Origin: Gemmatimonadota bacterium
Lineage (GTDB): Bacteria > JAAXHH01
Assembly: GCA_026705925.1 (NCBI GenBank)
Contig: JAPOZT010000015.1
Span: 162,906-226,905 of the forward strand
Length of the DNA stretch: 64,000 nucleotides
Reading direction: 5' to 3'
Shown here piece by piece: positions 9,531 through 17,756 of the stretch. The number at the start of each line of letters is the position of its first letter. The first letter of the stretch is position 1. The notes under the pieces were generated by a model, which had not been told where the DNA came from, searched no databases, and saw only the letters and a program-made list of their open reading frames with translations. Made by a program: the position numbers and the translations under genes.

Positions 9531-9721
9531 CGATTGCTTCCCTCCGAGAGTCCGCCGTTTCAACCGATTCGGGTCGGGCACGGACGGTGCAACGGCTAAG
9601 TCTATTTGCTTGGTTCAGGCTTCGAATCAATTTAGTGTATGTTACAAAAAAAAGTACCGTTTTAACGGTTTTCTTCTATATTGTATACCGCTTTAAACAG
9701 TACCTCGTCCAGTACCCCGCA

Positions 9722-10666
9722 ATGATGACGTCAGGATCGAATGTGAGATACGTTTCGCGCTTCCCGAGGTTTGTTCTTCTCCTTAGTTTCCTGCTGATTT
9801 CCAGGTTTGCTGCCGGTCAGGTGACCGAAACGGATGTCATCGGTTCCGCCGTGACTCTTCAGGGTACTCCGGAACGAATCATATCGCTCATACCGAGCAA
9901 CACGGAACTGCTTTTCGCCGTGGGCGCGGGAAGTTCGGTCGTGGGGGTCACGAACTACTGCGATTATCCACCGGAAGCCACGGAAATTGAAAAGATCGGC
10001 GACGTCACGACGATGAGTCTCGAGAAAATCGTGGCGCTCGATCCTGATCTCGTACTGGCCTCAAAGGGAAACGCCAGAGAACTGGTATACAGCCTTAAAG
10101 CACTGGATATTCCGGTGTTCGTCCTCGACCCCCAGTCGATCGAGGATGTGCTCGATGCGATCGGCACGGTGGGCAGGCTTGTCGGGCGCGAGGAATTGGC
10201 ACGCGAGCTTACCGACGAGTACCGCCAACGGCTGGCTGCGGTGGCGGAGCGCATCGACGGCCTGACCGAAAACGAACGTCCCAGGATATTCGTCGGCAGC
10301 CCCTTCCGGGACGAGAACTGGACCCCCGGACCTGAAACGTTCACTTCGGCCGTGATTCAACGGGCCGGCGGGCGGAACGTGGCCGACGACCTGGCACCGG
10401 GTACGTGGGCGGTGTACAACCTGGAAAACATCGTGTCAAAGGATCCCCAGGTCCTCCTTTCCACGCTGGGTGAAGGACAGGACGCGGAGGAAGTCCGGGC
10501 GAGATATCTGGAAAGGGCGAAGTCGCTGAAAGGCTGGCAGGGCCTGGACGCCGTGCGCAATGAACGCATCGTCCTGATCCCCGAAAACTGGCTGCTTCGT
10601 CCCGCACCCAGGCTCTTCCGCGCGATCGAGACCCTGGCGGTCGCCTTGCATCCGAACCTTTTCTGA
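9722..10666 (+). CDS. BtuF/FepB-type periplasmic substrate-binding protein
   Basis: A 314-residue periplasmic binding protein. From the ATG at 9722 (MMTSGSNVRY) a signal peptide with a hydrophobic core (FVLLLSFLLI) ends near AAGQ. The mature part starts with the hallmark TPERIISLIPSNTELLFAVG and continues with VVGVTNYCDYPPEA and LVLASKG, the two-lobed helical-backbone type for cobalamin, haem or ferric siderophores. The PSNTE motif and closely spaced lobes favour BtuF-like cobalamin binding. No BtuC/BtuD genes adjoin, and I found no recognisable B12 riboswitch in the 140-base leader. The frame extends upstream to 9587, but that part is AT-rich and not protein-like. Confidence 0.8.
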   Translation: MMTSGSNVRYVSRFPRFVLLLSFLLISRFAAGQVTETDVIGSAVTLQGTPERIISLIPSNTELLFAVGAGSSVVGVTNYCDYPPEATEIEKIGDVTTMSLEKIVALDPDLVLASKGNARELVYSLKALDIPVFVLDPQSIEDVLDAIGTVGRLVGREELARELTDEYRQRLAAVAERIDGLTENERPRIFVGSPFRDENWTPGPETFTSAVIQRAGGRNVADDLAPGTWAVYNLENIVSKDPQVLLSTLGEGQDAEEVRARYLERAKSLKGWQGLDAVRNERIVLIPENWLLRPAPRLFRAIETLAVALHPNLF

Positions 10667-10739
10667 TTTTCCGGACCTATCTCGGATTGGTCCCTGACTG
10701 AAGATTCAGTACGAAACTAAACCCAACCGTACCTCTTCC

Positions 10740-12932
10740 ATGCCGCTGATCAACAAGATTCCATCCGAACTGACCCATCTGATCCGGTCCGGCCTGCCCG
10801 CAGGCGAGGACCATGGCGATCTCCTTTTCGCCTGCAAGACCGACCTGGCGCCAGACGGCCGCATTGACGAATCGATGCTGGCCGTGACCCGGCGGCACCT
10901 GGTGGTTGCAACCCGGTCCGACGGGGCTTGGACGCTGACCCATTCCCTGTCCCTGGCGAAGATCGACGGCCTGACCGTGGAGCCCCTGGTCGGTGCGAGT
11001 GCACTCGTGGCCGAGGTGGACGGTAAGAGCATTCGGCTGCTCCGGTACACCCATGCCGTGGCGCAGGACATGACCGACGCCGTCGAGTCTCTGTTGCACC
11101 TGATCGGCCCCGACGGCAGCACGGATCACACGGAGCCCGTTGCCGAGGAACCGGTCCCGGACTGGTCGAGCCGCGAGGCCCACCTGCGCACGTTTGGGCG
11201 ATTGTGGTCTTTCTGCCTGCCCCACTGGCGCAAGCTGGTCATCGCCATGGTGGTCACGGTTGCCGCGTCGGCTATCGACCTGCTGCCCCCGTACCTGACC
11301 ATGATCCTCGTCGACCAGGTCCTGGTGGACCAGAGCATGTTCATTTGGCTACCTACGATCGTCGCGCTCCTGGCCGTTTCCCGGATCGTCCATACCGGGG
11401 TGACCATCATCAGCGGGAGAATGCTGGCCGTGCTGGGAGACCGCCTGGCCTACGACGCGCGGTCCGAACTGCTGAACGTGCTGCAGCTCCTGCCCCTCAA
11501 GTACTATGACATGCAGCAGACGGGCGGTCTCATGGCCCGCATCGCCCGGGACGCCAAGTCGATCCACTACTTCTGGATCGATTTCGCACCGCAGGTGGTC
11601 CAGCAGGGACTGCTCGTGATCGGCATGACCGCAGTACTGTTCTACCTCAACTGGGAGCTGGCGCTCCTCGTCCTGATCCCCATTCCCGCCATTATCTTCG
11701 CCTCGGTCCATATCAAGCGGTACCTGATGTGGTTCTACGGCAGGTCGTGGGACAGTTGGGCGACCTTCTTCGAGCGGGTGAACGACGCGCTGGCCGGCAT
11801 CCGGGTCGTGAAGATCTTCGCCCAGGAGAAACGGCAAAGCCGGGACATGCAGCTCGAGAACGAGAAGGTGTTCACGGCCGAACGCAACATCCATGTCCGT
11901 TCGCGCACGGTGCGCCCGCTGCTCGCGTTCCTCGTGTCCGTGGGCGGACTGCTCGTTCTGTGGTACGGCGGCCTCCTGGTGCAGTCGAACGCTATGACGA
12001 TCGGCATGCTGGTGGCCTTCCTCCTCTACCTGGCCATGTTCTACAGTCCCGTGCAGCAACTGACCGGCATGGCCGATTGGATCCCGGAGATGATGACGGC
12101 CATCACCCGGACTTTCGAAGTCATCGACAGTCCTATCGAGGAGTACACGCCGGCCGGGATCGTTGACGTGCCCCGATTTGAGGGCCGCCTGCAGTTGCAG
12201 GACGTCAATTTCGGTTACGTGGCGCATCAGCCGGTGCTGAAGGGGATCAACCTGCACGTCGAACCGGGCGAGATGATCGGGCTTGTGGGGCACTCGGGCG
12301 CCGGGAAGTCCACCCTGATCAAGCTGATGTGCCGATTCTACGACGTCGACGACGGGCGCATCCTGATCGATGGAACCGATGTGCGCCGTATGGACCTGAC
12401 GCAACTGCGCAGCCAGATCGGTTACGTGGAGCAGGACCCCTTCCTGTTCTCCGGTTCCGTGGCCGACAACATCCGCTTCGGCAACCAGGAAGCGTCCCGG
12501 GAGGAGATCATTGAGGCCGCCATCAACGCGAATGCCCACGAGTTCATCGTCAAGCTGCCCGATGGCTACGATACGCCCGTCGGGGAACGGGGCGGCAGGC
12601 TTTCCGGCGGGGAGCGCCAGCGGGTCGCGATCGCCCGGGCCATCCTGCACGACCCGAGGATCCTGATCCTCGACGAACCCACGTCGGCCCTCGACCTGGA
12701 GACGGAGAAGAAGATCCAGGAAGCCCTGGGGCGGCTCATGGAGGGCCGCACGACGCTCGCCATCGCCCACCGCCTGTCCACCCTGAGAGACGCCGACCGC
12801 CTGCTCGTCCTGAAAAACGGCGAGCCGGTGGAACTGGGCACCCACGAGGAGCTGCTGGACCGGCAGGGCGAGTATTACCGCCTGGTCCAGCTGCACACCA
12901 ACGTCTCCAGTATCGTGGGCGTGGAGGGGTAG
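10740..12932 (+). CDS. ABC exporter, fused permease-ATPase (cyanophycin-associated type)
   Basis: A 730-residue type-1 exporter half-transporter. Residues 1-130 form a soluble, PH-like beta-rich N-domain. Six helices follow (about 155-440), then the nucleotide-binding domain with Walker A GHSGAGKST (near 520), signature LSGGERQR (near 620) and Walker B ILILDEPTSALD (near 645). All catalytic motifs are intact, so it should act as a homodimer. The N-domain plus a following DUF1854 gene is the arrangement named in databases as the cyanophycin metabolism-associated ABC transporter. No cyanophycin synthetase or cyanophycinase gene is in this window. The next gene starts three bases after the stop. 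Confidence 0.88.
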   Translation: MPLINKIPSELTHLIRSGLPAGEDHGDLLFACKTDLAPDGRIDESMLAVTRRHLVVATRSDGAWTLTHSLSLAKIDGLTVEPLVGASALVAEVDGKSIRLLRYTHAVAQDMTDAVESLLHLIGPDGSTDHTEPVAEEPVPDWSSREAHLRTFGRLWSFCLPHWRKLVIAMVVTVAASAIDLLPPYLTMILVDQVLVDQSMFIWLPTIVALLAVSRIVHTGVTIISGRMLAVLGDRLAYDARSELLNVLQLLPLKYYDMQQTGGLMARIARDAKSIHYFWIDFAPQVVQQGLLVIGMTAVLFYLNWELALLVLIPIPAIIFASVHIKRYLMWFYGRSWDSWATFFERVNDALAGIRVVKIFAQEKRQSRDMQLENEKVFTAERNIHVRSRTVRPLLAFLVSVGGLLVLWYGGLLVQSNAMTIGMLVAFLLYLAMFYSPVQQLTGMADWIPEMMTAITRTFEVIDSPIEEYTPAGIVDVPRFEGRLQLQDVNFGYVAHQPVLKGINLHVEPGEMIGLVGHSGAGKSTLIKLMCRFYDVDDGRILIDGTDVRRMDLTQLRSQIGYVEQDPFLFSGSVADNIRFGNQEASREEIIEAAINANAHEFIVKLPDGYDTPVGERGGRLSGGERQRVAIARAILHDPRILILDEPTSALDLETEKKIQEALGRLMEGRTTLAIAHRLSTLRDADRLLVLKNGEPVELGTHEELLDRQGEYYRLVQLHTNVSSIVGVEG

Positions 12933-12935
12933 TAC

Positions 12936-13415
12936 ATGTCCTTTCTCGATCCGGCCGCCGTTCACCTCGAGCGGCGGGACGACCAGCCGCCCACCCTTTC
13001 CATCGCGGGCGACCTGTTCTTCAGCGTCAAGATCCGCCAGGCTTTTCCGCTATCCCGGGAAAGCCGGTACATCACCTTTTTCGACCAGGATGACGAATAC
13101 CTGGGCATCCTGGCCGACCCGTCGTCGTGCGACGAAGAGACCGGGCGCATCATCCGGGACGAGATCGAATGGCGCTATTTCCGCCCGAGGATAACGCGTA
13201 TCGTGGAAATGGAAGGCCGGGGAGGGACGTCGCTGTTCTCCGTGGAGACGGATCGTGGTGACGTCAAGATCCCGATGCGGGACCTGAGGGAAGGCATGGT
13301 GGAACTGGCGCCCGGCCGTATCCTGATCACGGACGAGAACGGCAACCGGTACGAAATCTCCGACCTCGACCGGCTGGACCGACGCAGCAGACGCCTGATT
13401 CGGCGCCTGATCTGA
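12936..13415 (+). CDS. DUF1854 family protein, partner of the ABC exporter
   Basis: A 159-residue soluble protein of the DUF1854 family (FFDQDDEYLGILAD, RYFRPRITRIVE, GDVKIPMRDLREG, RILITDENGNRYEI). It starts three bases after the ABC exporter stop, so the two are in one operon. DUF1854 proteins occur almost always beside this exporter type and probably form a cytoplasmic accessory subunit; the biochemical role is not known. Its TGA at 13413-13415 abuts the stop of the convergent PGPGW gene with no gap. Confidence 0.85.
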   Translation: MSFLDPAAVHLERRDDQPPTLSIAGDLFFSVKIRQAFPLSRESRYITFFDQDDEYLGILADPSSCDEETGRIIRDEIEWRYFRPRITRIVEMEGRGGTSLFSVETDRGDVKIPMRDLREGMVELAPGRILITDENGNRYEISDLDRLDRRSRRLIRRLI

Positions 13416-13790
13416 TTAGTTCAACAGGATCGGCGCGATCTTCGCATAGGCCGTCTTGAACCCCAGCACGGCCAGGTAGATCCCTACCCCCAGCAAGACG
13501 ATCAGGATAGTACCGATGGCGACCAGCAGTGGCTTGCTTGCGGCGAACCGCTGTTTGAGCCGCTCCACCTTGGCGTAGATTTCCGGATACTTGTGTTCCA
13601 GCCTGGCCAACATGCGCTGGGCGAAGGCGTAACGCGTGGAAAGGATCGTCAGCCCAATCACCATGAACAGTACACCCTGCAGCAGTGGGAGGAAGACACC
13701 CAGGGCGCCTATTACGATAAAAGCCCATCCGAATACGTCCTGGGCGATGCGTATCAGTAGTTTGCGCTCTATCTGCTCGATTCCTATCGC
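13416..13790 (-). CDS. PGPGW-like small membrane protein without a canonical start codon
   Basis: The frame upstream of the first ATG (13664) is open back to a TAA at 13793-13791 and codes for good family sequence: an amphipathic start (QIERKLLIRIAQDV), a first membrane helix with FIVIGALGVFLPLLQG, then VLFMVIGLTILSTRYAFAQRMLARLE, an acidic/basic stretch and a last helix (LVAIGTILIVLLGVGIYL). The two-helix arrangement around a Pro-Gly turn resembles the PGPGW putative membrane family. No ATG, GTG or TTG exists between the TAA and the ATG at 13664, which lies inside the first hairpin. Translation may start at ATA (13787) or ATC (13781), or the gene may be decaying. It follows the TPR gene on the same strand. 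Confidence 0.6.
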   Translation of the reverse strand, partial: AIGIEQIERKLLIRIAQDVFGWAFIVIGALGVFLPLLQGVLFMVIGLTILSTRYAFAQRMLARLEHKYPEIYAKVERLKQRFAASKPLLVAIGTILIVLLGVGIYLAVLGFKTAYAKIAPILLN

Positions 13791-13796
13791 TTAAAA

Positions 13797-14108
13797 TCAG
13801 TCCAGAAACGCGAGGGCTTCCCGCATTTCGTCCAGGTCCTTGGCGTCGCCCTGACGTTCCGCCACGACGATCCCCTGCTCGTAGCATCTGCGGGCTTCAT
13901 CATCGCGGTCCAGCTGTTCGTAAACCCGACCGGCCTGGTGATAGCCCGCCGTGTAGTCCGGCGAAGCCGCCATGAGCCGTTCGAGGATTTCGGCGGCCTG
14001 ATCTAGCCGGTTCGAACTCACGTATTCCAGCGCGATCGCGTACTGGATGAAGGGATCGCCCGGGTCCTTGCTGGCGAGCAGCTCAAGTTGTTCGAGGCGC
14101 GAATTCAT
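13797..14108 (-). CDS. Small tetratricopeptide-repeat protein
   Basis: A 103-residue protein with two to three TPR-like helix pairs (DPFIQYAIALEYVSSNRLDQAAEILE, YTAGYHQAGRVYEQLDRDDEARRCYEQGI). The ATG at 14108 (MNSRLEQLE) lies nine bases after GGAGG and is preferred to the TTG at 14126. Probably a protein-interaction scaffold in the cytoplasm; partner unknown. Its TGA lies a few bases before the open frame of the PGPGW-like gene, so the two are likely co-transcribed. Confidence 0.75.
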   Translation of the reverse strand: MNSRLEQLELLASKDPGDPFIQYAIALEYVSSNRLDQAAEILERLMAASPDYTAGYHQAGRVYEQLDRDDEARRCYEQGIVVAERQGDAKDLDEMREALAFLD

Positions 14109-14144
14109 GCCGCCCATCCTCCGCAAATCGTACGTGTATACCTT

Positions 14145-14185
14145 GTATCTACACCCAATTTTCTGCGTATCTACAAAGTATCTAC
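14145..14185 (-). promoter_or_regulatory. Three GTAGATAC boxes phased at 11-bp steps
   Basis: The 8-mer GTATCTAC (GTAGATAC on the minus strand) occurs at 14145-14152, 14167-14174 and 14178-14185, so starts differ by 22 and 11 bp. A related GTATAGCC starts at 14189, another 11-bp step. The boxes lie on one helix face in the 87-bp AT-rich gap upstream of the TPR gene. They look like sites for a cooperative regulator; no factor is known. Confidence 0.4.
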
Positions 14186-14195
14186 TGTGTATAGC

Positions 14196-14966
14196 CTATA
14201 TCAGCGAACGGGACTGACAACCGTCCACGTTGATGCAGGCGCCGGTCACCCAGCTCGCCCGCTCGGATGACAGGAACACCACCACGTCCGCGATCTCTTC
14301 GGGCTTGCCGAAGCGTCCGGCGGGAAGTTCCTGCTCTATGAACTTGCCGATGCCCTCCGGGTCCGCGTCCAGCCGCTTCTGCCAGTTGCCACCCGGGAAT
14401 ATGACTGAGCCCGGCGCCACCGTGTTCACGCGGATGCCGGTCTTGGCCACTTCCTTGGCGAGCGTTTTGCCCATGGAGATCTCCGCGGCCTTCGTGGCGT
14501 TGTAGGTGGCCGGACCGCCCGCTTCGCGTCCGAAGATCGAGGAAATCGTGATGATCGACCCGCCTTCCTGCGCGCGCATCGCCGGGAGCACGGCCCGCGT
14601 CGCCCGGACCGCCGCGAACATGTTCAGGTTGAACACGTGAAGCCATTCATCATCCGATACGTCGTCGAAGGGATTCCAGACGCTACCGCCCACGTTGTTG
14701 ACCAGGACGTCGATGCGTCCCCACCGCGCCAGCGTCGCCTCCACGACCCGCTCTATACCCTCGGCCGTGGTCAGGTCTCCCGCTGTCGCCAGCGTTTCGA
14801 CACCCTTCTGAGCGACTTCCTTCTCGGTTTCGAGCAACCGCTCTTCCCCCCGGGCGCTCAGGCTGACGTGACATCCCTCCTCTGCCAGGCCCAGGGCGAT
14901 CGATCGGCCAATGCCCCGGCTCGAGCCCGTAACCAGCGCGACTTTGTCCTTTAATCCCAGGTCCAT
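14196..14966 (-). CDS. Short-chain dehydrogenase/reductase (SDR)
   Basis: A 256-residue classical SDR. The NAD(P) motif TGSSRGIG is at residues 13-20, the NNVGG motif follows, and the catalytic set is visible as the Ser of ISSIFG and YNATK. The true start is the ATG at 14966 (MDLGLKDKVALV) with an upstream AAAGGG; the frame continues upstream only by reading through the neighbouring gene. It starts 14 bases after the zinc dehydrogenase stop, so both oxidoreductases belong to one transcription unit and may act on one polyol or sugar-acid pathway. Substrate unknown. Confidence 0.88.
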   Translation of the reverse strand: MDLGLKDKVALVTGSSRGIGRSIALGLAEEGCHVSLSARGEERLLETEKEVAQKGVETLATAGDLTTAEGIERVVEATLARWGRIDVLVNNVGGSVWNPFDDVSDDEWLHVFNLNMFAAVRATRAVLPAMRAQEGGSIITISSIFGREAGGPATYNATKAAEISMGKTLAKEVAKTGIRVNTVAPGSVIFPGGNWQKRLDADPEGIGKFIEQELPAGRFGKPEEIADVVVFLSSERASWVTGACINVDGCQSRSLI

Positions 14967-14980
14967 TTCAAACCCTTTCG

Positions 14981-16006
14981 TTATTCGACCGGTTCGAACA
15001 GTATCTTCATGCCTTCTCTGTTCAACAGCCGGTGGAATGCGTTTTCCCACTCGGTTAAAGGAACCACGTCGGAGACGATTGGTTCCAGCTCGATCCTGCG
15101 TTGATCCAGCATCACCATGGTGCGGTCCCAGGCATCCAGGGATCCGGCGAAGGAGGTCCGTATATCGATTTCCTTCAGTTCCGCCGGGAAGAAATCCACC
15201 TCGAAGGGGCCGCCGTGCAGGCCGATCTGCATGATGGTGCCCTGCTTCCTGACGAGTTCGATGGCCGAGCGGGTGGCCGCCGCCGACCCGGAACATTCGT
15301 ACACCACGTCGGCGCCGTAGCCCTGGGTCCGATCCCTGACGAGATCGAGCAGGTCAACCTCTTCGATGTTGACGGTCTCGTCGGCCCACCGCGCGCCGAG
15401 TTCGAGCCGCTCGGCATCGGCCGAGGTGCCCGTCAAGATGACGTAAGCGCCTTCCGCTTTCGCCACCTGCGTGGTCAGCATGCCGATGGGGCCGGGGCCG
15501 GTCACCACCGCCACGTCGCCGGCGGTAACGGACGTGCGTATGGAAACGGCCTTGACGCAGCAGCACAGAGGTTCGCTCAACGCGCCGATGGTGAGATCAA
15601 GGTGCTCCGGAATCCTCCGCAAGGCCCAGGCGGGCATGACCACATACTTCGTAAATACGCCGTGCACCCCGCTTCCGATGGACAGGCGGCTGTCGCACAG
15701 GCTGTGCTGGCCCGCCACACAGTACCTGCACACGCCGCAGACGACGGTGGTCGGAATGCCGGTCACCGTGTCACCCGGCCGGTATTCGTCCGTATCGGCC
15801 ACCTCGTCCACGATGCCGGAGAACTCGTGGCCCATGATCACCGGCGGGTTGTAGGGATACTCGTCCTTGTAGATGTGGATGTCCGTCCCGCAGATGCCCG
15901 CGGCCCGGATCTCCACACGGACCTCCCCGGAATCGGGCTCGGGAACCGGCATGTCCCGGACTTCCATGTTGACCGGGCCATGGTCGTATTTAACCAGTCC
16001 TTTCAT
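14981..16006 (-). CDS. Zinc-dependent medium-chain dehydrogenase (sorbitol/threonine dehydrogenase-like)
   Basis: A 341-residue MDR-family dehydrogenase. Catalytic zinc ligands C39 (GICGTD) and H60-E61 (GHEFSG) are present, and the structural zinc cysteines are C90, C93, C96 and C104 (CGVCRYCVAGQHSLC). The Rossmann motif GPGPIGMLTTQ is near residue 170. The threonine/sorbitol dehydrogenase group oxidises polyols or amino alcohols with NAD. The SDR gene follows after 14 bases. The upstream 180 bases carry the promoter of the divergent tRNA-Arg. Confidence 0.88.
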   Translation of the reverse strand: MKGLVKYDHGPVNMEVRDMPVPEPDSGEVRVEIRAAGICGTDIHIYKDEYPYNPPVIMGHEFSGIVDEVADTDEYRPGDTVTGIPTTVVCGVCRYCVAGQHSLCDSRLSIGSGVHGVFTKYVVMPAWALRRIPEHLDLTIGALSEPLCCCVKAVSIRTSVTAGDVAVVTGPGPIGMLTTQVAKAEGAYVILTGTSADAERLELGARWADETVNIEEVDLLDLVRDRTQGYGADVVYECSGSAAATRSAIELVRKQGTIMQIGLHGGPFEVDFFPAELKEIDIRTSFAGSLDAWDRTMVMLDQRRIELEPIVSDVVPLTEWENAFHRLLNREGMKILFEPVE

Positions 16007-16134
16007 TCTCGAATCCCCACTCCGCGTACAGGAATCCTGCCGCTCAATGCACTGCCGAATCAGGCGGTCAGAATATATGCCGGCGTATAGGAGATGACAA
16101 GATCATTCACTGCCTGGATGTCCGTATTAAGGCG

Positions 16135-16163
16135 TTGACACCCGGCAGGCCCGTTCTTAAGTT
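16135..16163 (+). promoter_or_regulatory. Predicted sigma-70 promoter of tRNA-Arg
   Basis: TTGACA (16135-16140) and TAAGTT (16158-16163) are 17 bp apart, and the -10 box ends 26 bases before the tRNA. The -35 box is a perfect consensus match. Confidence 0.5.
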
Positions 16164-16188
16164 GAGCACGGACCGGAACTACACTCCA

Positions 16189-16261
16189 GCCCCCGTAGCT
16201 CAGTGGATAGAGCAACGGTTTCCTAAACCGTTGGTCGGGTGTTCGACTCACCCCGGGGGTA
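16189..16261 (+). tRNA. tRNA-Arg (anticodon CCT)
   Basis: A full 73-base cloverleaf can be drawn. The acceptor stem GCCCCCG (16189-16195) pairs with CGGGGGT (16254-16260), including one G-T pair, with discriminator A. The D-arm is GCTC/GAGC. The anticodon stem ACGGT/ACCGT encloses the loop TTCCTAA with anticodon CCT, which reads AGG. The T-arm is GGGTG/CACCC with TTCGACT. The 3' CCA is not encoded. Confidence 0.95.
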
Positions 16262-16328
16262 TTCCCGGTCTTATGCCCATCTCTCAAGTTTCCCCCGCTT
16301 CCCCGCGCACATCCGCAGGAGGGTCTTC

Positions 16329-17630
16329 ATGTCCGATCTGTCCCGGTACATACAGGAAACGAAGCTTATCGACACCCACGAGCATCTCCGGTTCGAAGAG
16401 GACTGGGTCGCCAACGGGCCGGACGTGTTGCAGGATCTCTTCGAGAACTACGTCCCGGCGGATCTCGTGGTCGCCGGCGCTTCGCAGGAGGATGTAAACG
16501 CCCTGCTGGATCCCCGGAAGGGCGACGTGGCGGCACGCTTCGAACCGGTCCGGCCGGCCTGGGAAGCCGTTAAGCACACGGGGTACGGCGAAGCGGTGCG
16601 CATCCTGGCGGAAGACGTGTACGGGATGGCAGAGATTACCGTCGACGGCCTGGAGGAGGCGCAGGCCGAGAACGACCGGTTACGGGGCTCCGGCCAGCGG
16701 CTGGCGCTCCTGCGGGACCGCGCGGGCCTGGATCACGTGCAAATCGACAACTTCGTCTGGGCGTGCGAACCGGATGTCTCCGGACCGGATTTCTTCCTTT
16801 ACGACCTGTCCTGGGTGGGATTCTGCAACGGCGAGGTACCCGTGGAGAACATCGCGGAGGAAACGGGGATTACCGTGAACAACCTCGGCAGCCTTCGGGA
16901 CGCCATGGCCGCCATCTTCGCGAAGTACGGTCCCCACGCCATCGCCGTCAAGGCACAGCACGCCTATTCCAGGACGCTCCGGTGGGAGGAGCGTAGCGAC
17001 GAGGAAGCGGCAAGGGCCCTGGAGATGGTGCTGAGTAATCCCGATGGTGCGCCGGAGGAAGCGTCGCTGTGCCTGGGTGACTGGGGCTGGGCGCGGGGCG
17101 TGGAACTATCCATCGAGCACAATCTGCCGTTCAAGATCCACACCGGTTACTACGCGGGTCACAGTCGGATGCCGGTGGACAGGATCAAAAGCGGCAATCT
17201 TTGTGGACTGCTGGCGCGCTACCTCGACGCCCGGTTCGTGCTGATGCACATCGCCTACCCCTACAGCCACGAGTTGATCGCCCTTGCCAAGCACTATCCA
17301 AATGTCTGGGTGGACCTCTGCTGGGCCTGGTCCATCGACCCTTTCAGTTCCTGCGATTTCGTCCGCCGCTTCATCCACGCCGTGCCGATCAACAAGCTGT
17401 TCGCCTTCGGCGGGGACACCGGCTGGCCCACCAGCGCCTATGCCTACGCGGTGCAGGCGCGAAAGTGGCTCGGCCGCGCCCTGGAAGGCGAGGTAAGCGA
17501 CGGTCTGCTCACCGAAAAACAGGCCATGGACGTGGCGCTCCGGCTCATGCAGACCAACCAGCGTGAGTGTTTCGATATCGCCGGAACGCGGGGGAATATC
17601 GCGCGGTCCCTGGAATCCGCCGGAGCCTAA
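16329..17630 (+). CDS. Amidohydrolase superfamily protein (uronate-isomerase-like)
   Basis: A 433-residue metal-dependent amidohydrolase of the COG2159/uronate isomerase type. The N-terminal metal motif is DTHEHL (H17, H19). Later strand ends are FKIHTGYYAGH, LMHIAYPYSHE, WVDLCWAW and FGGDTGW, the last carrying the usual catalytic Asp. The ATG at 16329 follows CAGGAGGG; the frame opens earlier inside tRNA-Arg, which cannot be coding. It lies between two tRNA genes on the same strand, and could be read from the tRNA-Arg promoter. The reaction is not determined; hydrolysis or decarboxylation of a carboxylated ring, or sugar-acid isomerisation, are both possible. Confidence 0.82.
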   Translation: MSDLSRYIQETKLIDTHEHLRFEEDWVANGPDVLQDLFENYVPADLVVAGASQEDVNALLDPRKGDVAARFEPVRPAWEAVKHTGYGEAVRILAEDVYGMAEITVDGLEEAQAENDRLRGSGQRLALLRDRAGLDHVQIDNFVWACEPDVSGPDFFLYDLSWVGFCNGEVPVENIAEETGITVNNLGSLRDAMAAIFAKYGPHAIAVKAQHAYSRTLRWEERSDEEAARALEMVLSNPDGAPEEASLCLGDWGWARGVELSIEHNLPFKIHTGYYAGHSRMPVDRIKSGNLCGLLARYLDARFVLMHIAYPYSHELIALAKHYPNVWVDLCWAWSIDPFSSCDFVRRFIHAVPINKLFAFGGDTGWPTSAYAYAVQARKWLGRALEGEVSDGLLTEKQAMDVALRLMQTNQRECFDIAGTRGNIARSLESAGA

Positions 17631-17637
17631 AAACGGG

Positions 17638-17666
17638 TTGCGATCGGGCGTGTCGTGCCTTATATT
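17638..17666 (+). promoter_or_regulatory. Predicted sigma-70 promoter of tRNA-Thr
   Basis: TTGCGA (17638-17643) and TATATT (17661-17666) are 17 bp apart, with the tRNA 5' end 18 bases downstream. It starts eight bases after the amidohydrolase stop, so tRNA-Thr has its own start site. Confidence 0.55.
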
Positions 17667-17683
17667 GAGCGCGGTTTTACCAG

Positions 17684-17756
17684 GCCACGATAGCTCAGTT
17701 GGTAGAGCAATTCATTCGTAATGAATAGGTCGTCGGTTCGAGTCCGACTCGTGGCT
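17684..17756 (+). tRNA. tRNA-Thr (anticodon CGT)
   Basis: A 73-base cloverleaf: acceptor GCCACGA (17684-17690) pairs with TCGTGGC (17749-17755), D-arm GCTC/GAGC, anticodon stem ATTCA/TGAAT around loop TTCGTAA with anticodon CGT (reads ACG), T-arm GTCGG/CCGAC with TTCGAGT, discriminator T. CCA is not encoded. The 3' 45 bases are antisense to the end of the polyketide synthase gene. Confidence 0.95.

Noticed and set aside
9600..9721. Possible cobalamin riboswitch before the BtuF-like gene
   Set aside because: The leader is too short and AT-rich; no B12-box-like element was found. Only a small ACCGT-TTTA-ACGGT hairpin is present.
11349..12965. 538-codon minus-strand open frame
   Set aside because: It is the shadow of the ABC exporter, rich in His, Asp, Gly and Gln as expected for the complement of GC-rich coding sequence.
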